The translations under genes and the position numbers were made by a program. Source: Mariprofundaceae bacterium (GTDB lineage Bacteria > Pseudomonadota > Zetaproteobacteria > Mariprofundales > Mariprofundaceae). Taken from it: DNA of 8,542 nucleotides. Position 1 is the stretch's first letter, and each line of letters opens with the position of its first letter. The notes under the pieces were generated by a model, which saw only the letters and a program-made list of their open reading frames with translations, was not told the origin of the DNA and ran no database searches. Below, piece by piece: positions 6,017 through 8,542 of the stretch. The DNA lies in assembly GCA_030950865.1 (NCBI GenBank), contig JAUZQR010000425.1, forward strand, positions 1-8,542. Reading direction: 5' to 3'.

Positions 6017-8542
6017 GCCACGCCGTCCGCCAACAGGCTACTTCACCCACCGAATCTTTTCTTGTGCAAGCACCCGCTGGTTCAGGAAAAACGGAGCTGC
6101 TCACCCAACGTATTTTAGCCCTCTTGGCAGTTGTTCAAGAACCCGAAGAAATCATGGCGCTCACCTTTACCCGCAAAGCAGCCGCAGAAATGCGCGCACG
6201 CGTGCTTGAATCACTACATATGTCCAAACCCGATGATAAGAAGAGTCACCGCATGGCGACTTGGCTTTTGGCTGAAAAGGTTATAAAACGCTCTAATGAG
6301 CGGGATTGGCAATTATTGCAAAACCCCAATCGCCTGCGCATGATGACTTTGGACAGTCTAACCAGCATGTTGGCACGCCAGCTACCATTGCTCTCTGGCT
6401 TGGGTGATATGCCCAGACCAAGCGAGCATGCGCAAGCGATGTATCAACAAGCTGCTGAAAATACACTCAGCCATGCTTCGCGCCCATATCACAAGGCAGT
6501 AGAAACCTTATTATTACACCAAGACCACAACACAGTGGCTGTAATTTCCTTGATTGCCAACATGTTACAAAACCGCGAACAATGGCTAAAATACATAGCA
6601 GAATACGGTCGCAACACACAAAAGCTGCGCGATTTACTGGAGCATAATCTAACCTATTACCTCGAACATCAATTGCAATGCTGCGATAATGCCATGCCTA
6701 TTGCCTACAAAGCCGCTTTACCAGCCTTGATGTCATTTGCTACGCAACATGGTGGTTTGGCAGATTTAGAGCATGTATCAACGTGGCCAAAGCCTGATAT
6801 AAAACACCTCGAAATATGGCAATCTATCGCTAACTTTCTTCTTACGAGTGCAGGTTCATTTCGCAAAAGTATCAGCAAAACGCAAGGTTTCCCTGCCGAT
6901 GCTAAAGTTGAAAAAAAGTCCATTTTAGAAATATTCTCACATTTATCAGATATTTCTGAACTTTCACAACAGTGGGATGATATTCGCAAGATGCCCAACA
7001 CGGCATCGTTTGCCGATGAGCAATGGCAAGTATTGGAAGCACTTTTTACATTATTGCCACTTGCATCAAGCGAATTGAAAAATATATTCGCGCAACAAGG
7101 AACTGCTGATTTCACTGAAATATCACTGCGAGCACTGGATGCTTTATCAGATGAGCAAGGTCGCCCTTCAGATGTGCTGTTAAAACTTGATTATCGTATC
7201 CAACACATTTTGATTGATGAGTTCCAAGACACTTCCGAGCTACAAATAGAATTACTGCGTTGCCTAACTTCTGGCTGGCAAGAAGGTGATGGGCGAAGCC
7301 TGTTTATGGTAGGCGACCCCATGCAATCTATTTATCGCTTCCGTAAAGCCGAAGTGAGTTTGTTTCTTGAAGCTGCCAATAACAACATTGAAAATCTACC
7401 TCACATTACGTCTTGTTCATTGGTGAGAAACTTTCGCTCCAGTCCAAGTATTGTGCATTGGGTCAATCAAGCATTTGCAGCTATTTTCCCCGAACATGCG
7501 GATCCAATCAGTGGTGCGGTATCTCATGCTCAAGCAGAGGCTGCCCGCAATCATGCCGGTGATGTGCATCTACATCTGCAACATGGTGAAGATAATCAAG
7601 GCGAAGCCGATGCTATTGTTGAAGTGATTCAACAAGCCCGTCAAAACAAACAACGTGTCGGTATCTTGGCGCGCACCCGCAAACATTTACACACCATCAT
7701 ACCCACACTCGAACAAGCAGGCATCGCCTTTCGTGCCATTAAGATATTGCCATTAGAAAAGCGCCCTGAAATTCGCACCTTGCGCGCCCTAACCCGCGCC
7801 CTCTTACACCCTGCTGATAAGGCTTCTTGGGCAACATTATTGCGTGCCCCATGTTGCGGGCTAAACAATGTTGAATTGTTCGAGGTATTGGGCACACATA
7901 CGGACTCGCTATGTATATGGGATGAACTGCACGATGAAAGTTTGTTATCCGCACTCTCGCCCAATACACGTACACGTATTGAGCATCTTACACAGGCACT
8001 TGCACCTTGTATGGCAATCGCAGGGCGTATTTCTGTAAGGGCATGTATAGAAAGTGCTTGGTTGCGCTTGGGTATGCCTCAACTTCTACAAGGCAGTGCA
8101 CATACCAATGTAGAAACCGTTTTGCAGCTTTTAGAAAGCCTAGAGTCTGAATATGTCGCTGGTTATATTCATTTCAAACATTTCGATGAACGTCTTGAAT
8201 TTTTATATGCCGCACCCAACAACGAACCAGATGCTGACATGGTTGAATTGATGACTATTCATGGTGCAAAAGGTCTGCAATGGGATGTGGTTATATTACC
8301 AGGTTTGGGGAAAGGGAGCGGTAAAGGTGATGCCCCTTTTATTGCTTTTACAGAAGCGCCGATACAAGGCGAAGGACTTTTCTTGCTCTCGCCCAAAGCC
8401 CAAACACGTAGCAAAGATGGTTTATTCTCATTTATTCAAAACATTGAGAAAAACAAAGACTTACACGAGCAAAAACGTCAGCTTTATGTTGCTTGTACCC
8501 GTGCAGAAAGCCAGTTGCACATGTTTGCTCATGTCTCCGAAA
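6013..8542 (+). CDS. UvrD/AddA-type DNA helicase, 3' end outside the window
   Basis: A superfamily 1A helicase open from ATG 6013 to the window's last base: 843 codons and no stop. Motifs in order: I APAGSGKTE (K26); Ia TFTRKAAAEMR; II LIDEFQDT (D402, E403); III MVGDPMQSIYRFR (432-444); IV LVRNFRSS (470-477); V TIHGAKGLQWD (748-758); VI QLYVACTRA (823-831). The catalytic set is complete, so it should be an ATP-driven 3'-5' translocase. Long insertions between Ia and II (about 70-390) and between IV and V fit the RecB/AddA group rather than UvrD itself. The start overlaps the AddB-like stop (ATGA), with GAGG at 6002-6005 seven nt upstream, so the two are coupled, as in Bacillus addBA. Relatives run to about 1,100 residues; whether a C-terminal nuclease domain follows cannot be seen. 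Confidence 0.95.
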   Translation, partial: MSHAVRQQATSPTESFLVQAPAGSGKTELLTQRILALLAVVQEPEEIMALTFTRKAAAEMRARVLESLHMSKPDDKKSHRMATWLLAEKVIKRSNERDWQLLQNPNRLRMMTLDSLTSMLARQLPLLSGLGDMPRPSEHAQAMYQQAAENTLSHASRPYHKAVETLLLHQDHNTVAVISLIANMLQNREQWLKYIAEYGRNTQKLRDLLEHNLTYYLEHQLQCCDNAMPIAYKAALPALMSFATQHGGLADLEHVSTWPKPDIKHLEIWQSIANFLLTSAGSFRKSISKTQGFPADAKVEKKSILEIFSHLSDISELSQQWDDIRKMPNTASFADEQWQVLEALFTLLPLASSELKNIFAQQGTADFTEISLRALDALSDEQGRPSDVLLKLDYRIQHILIDEFQDTSELQIELLRCLTSGWQEGDGRSLFMVGDPMQSIYRFRKAEVSLFLEAANNNIENLPHITSCSLVRNFRSSPSIVHWVNQAFAAIFPEHADPISGAVSHAQAEAARNHAGDVHLHLQHGEDNQGEADAIVEVIQQARQNKQRVGILARTRKHLHTIIPTLEQAGIAFRAIKILPLEKRPEIRTLRALTRALLHPADKASWATLLRAPCCGLNNVELFEVLGTHTDSLCIWDELHDESLLSALSPNTRTRIEHLTQALAPCMAIAGRISVRACIESAWLRLGMPQLLQGSAHTNVETVLQLLESLESEYVAGYIHFKHFDERLEFLYAAPNNEPDADMVELMTIHGAKGLQWDVVILPGLGKGSGKGDAPFIAFTEAPIQGEGLFLLSPKAQTRSKDGLFSFIQNIEKNKDLHEQKRQLYVACTRAESQLHMFAHVSE

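Noticed and set aside
6705..7975. Minus-strand open frames of 136, 107 and 78 codons inside the helicase gene
   Set aside because: They lie opposite a gene with all SF1 motifs in order. Their cysteine- and serine-rich translations are typical of antisense frames. The real plus-strand gene simply lacks a stop within the window.
3356..8542. Nuclease-helicase pair as a novel anti-phage system (UvrD-type partner as in Gabija)
   Set aside because: The Fe-S staple, the AddB-specific remnants and the ATGA-coupled RecB/AddA-type helicase point to break repair. There is no neighbouring defence or mobility gene.
1..8542. tRNA, rRNA, CRISPR array, insertion sequence or attachment site
   Set aside because: Every gap is 135 bp or less. 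None shows a tRNA-like fold, spaced repeats or terminal inverted repeats with a transposase.

Overview
The window is a stretch of ordinary bacterial chromosome, moderately AT-rich, most likely from a proteobacterium. The ABC-F protein is close to E. coli YbiT over its full 530 residues. The VF530-type DNA-binding protein, the small PpiC-type parvulin, the DUF1841 protein and the compact AddB-like/UvrD-like pair are a mix I associate with Gamma-, Beta- and Zetaproteobacteria. There is no rRNA or other taxonomic marker, so I do not go further. I see no tRNA, CRISPR array, insertion sequence, integrase or phage gene.

Layout. Positions 1-461 (+) hold the 3' end of a VF530-family gene whose stop overlaps the start of a 92-residue parvulin (ppiC). 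Positions 462-596 are a leader region containing a perfect 7-bp inverted repeat and a possible 14-codon upstream ORF. Positions 597-2189 (+) are ybiT, starting at TTG. Positions 2299-3080 (+) are a two-gene unit: a DUF1841 protein and, overlapping it by ATGA, a small protein with two membrane segments. Positions 3089-3247 (-) are a 52-residue zinc-ribbon protein, convergent with that unit (8 nt between stops) and divergent from the next. Positions 3356-8542 (+) are a two-gene DNA-repair operon: an 886-residue AddB-like PD-(D/E)XK nuclease, and, again overlapping by ATGA, a UvrD/AddA-type helicase that runs off the right edge after 843 codons.

How the genes work together. The last two genes very probably form one AddAB-type complex that resects double-strand breaks for RecA loading. 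The nuclease subunit keeps the Asp/Asp-Tyr-Lys active site and the four-cysteine Fe-S staple but has no Walker A motif, so unwinding should depend on the helicase subunit. The DUF1841 and membrane genes are tightly coupled and may act together, but their function is unknown. The parvulin and VF530 genes are translationally coupled. The ABC-F protein is a ribosome-associated ATPase with its own leader.

Nothing here amounts to an obviously new defence or mobile system. The points most worth a second look are a 30-bp tandem duplication inside the AddB-like nuclease domain, three HxxxH motifs in the DUF1841 protein that look like metal ligands, parvulin active-site substitutions, and the ybiT leader.
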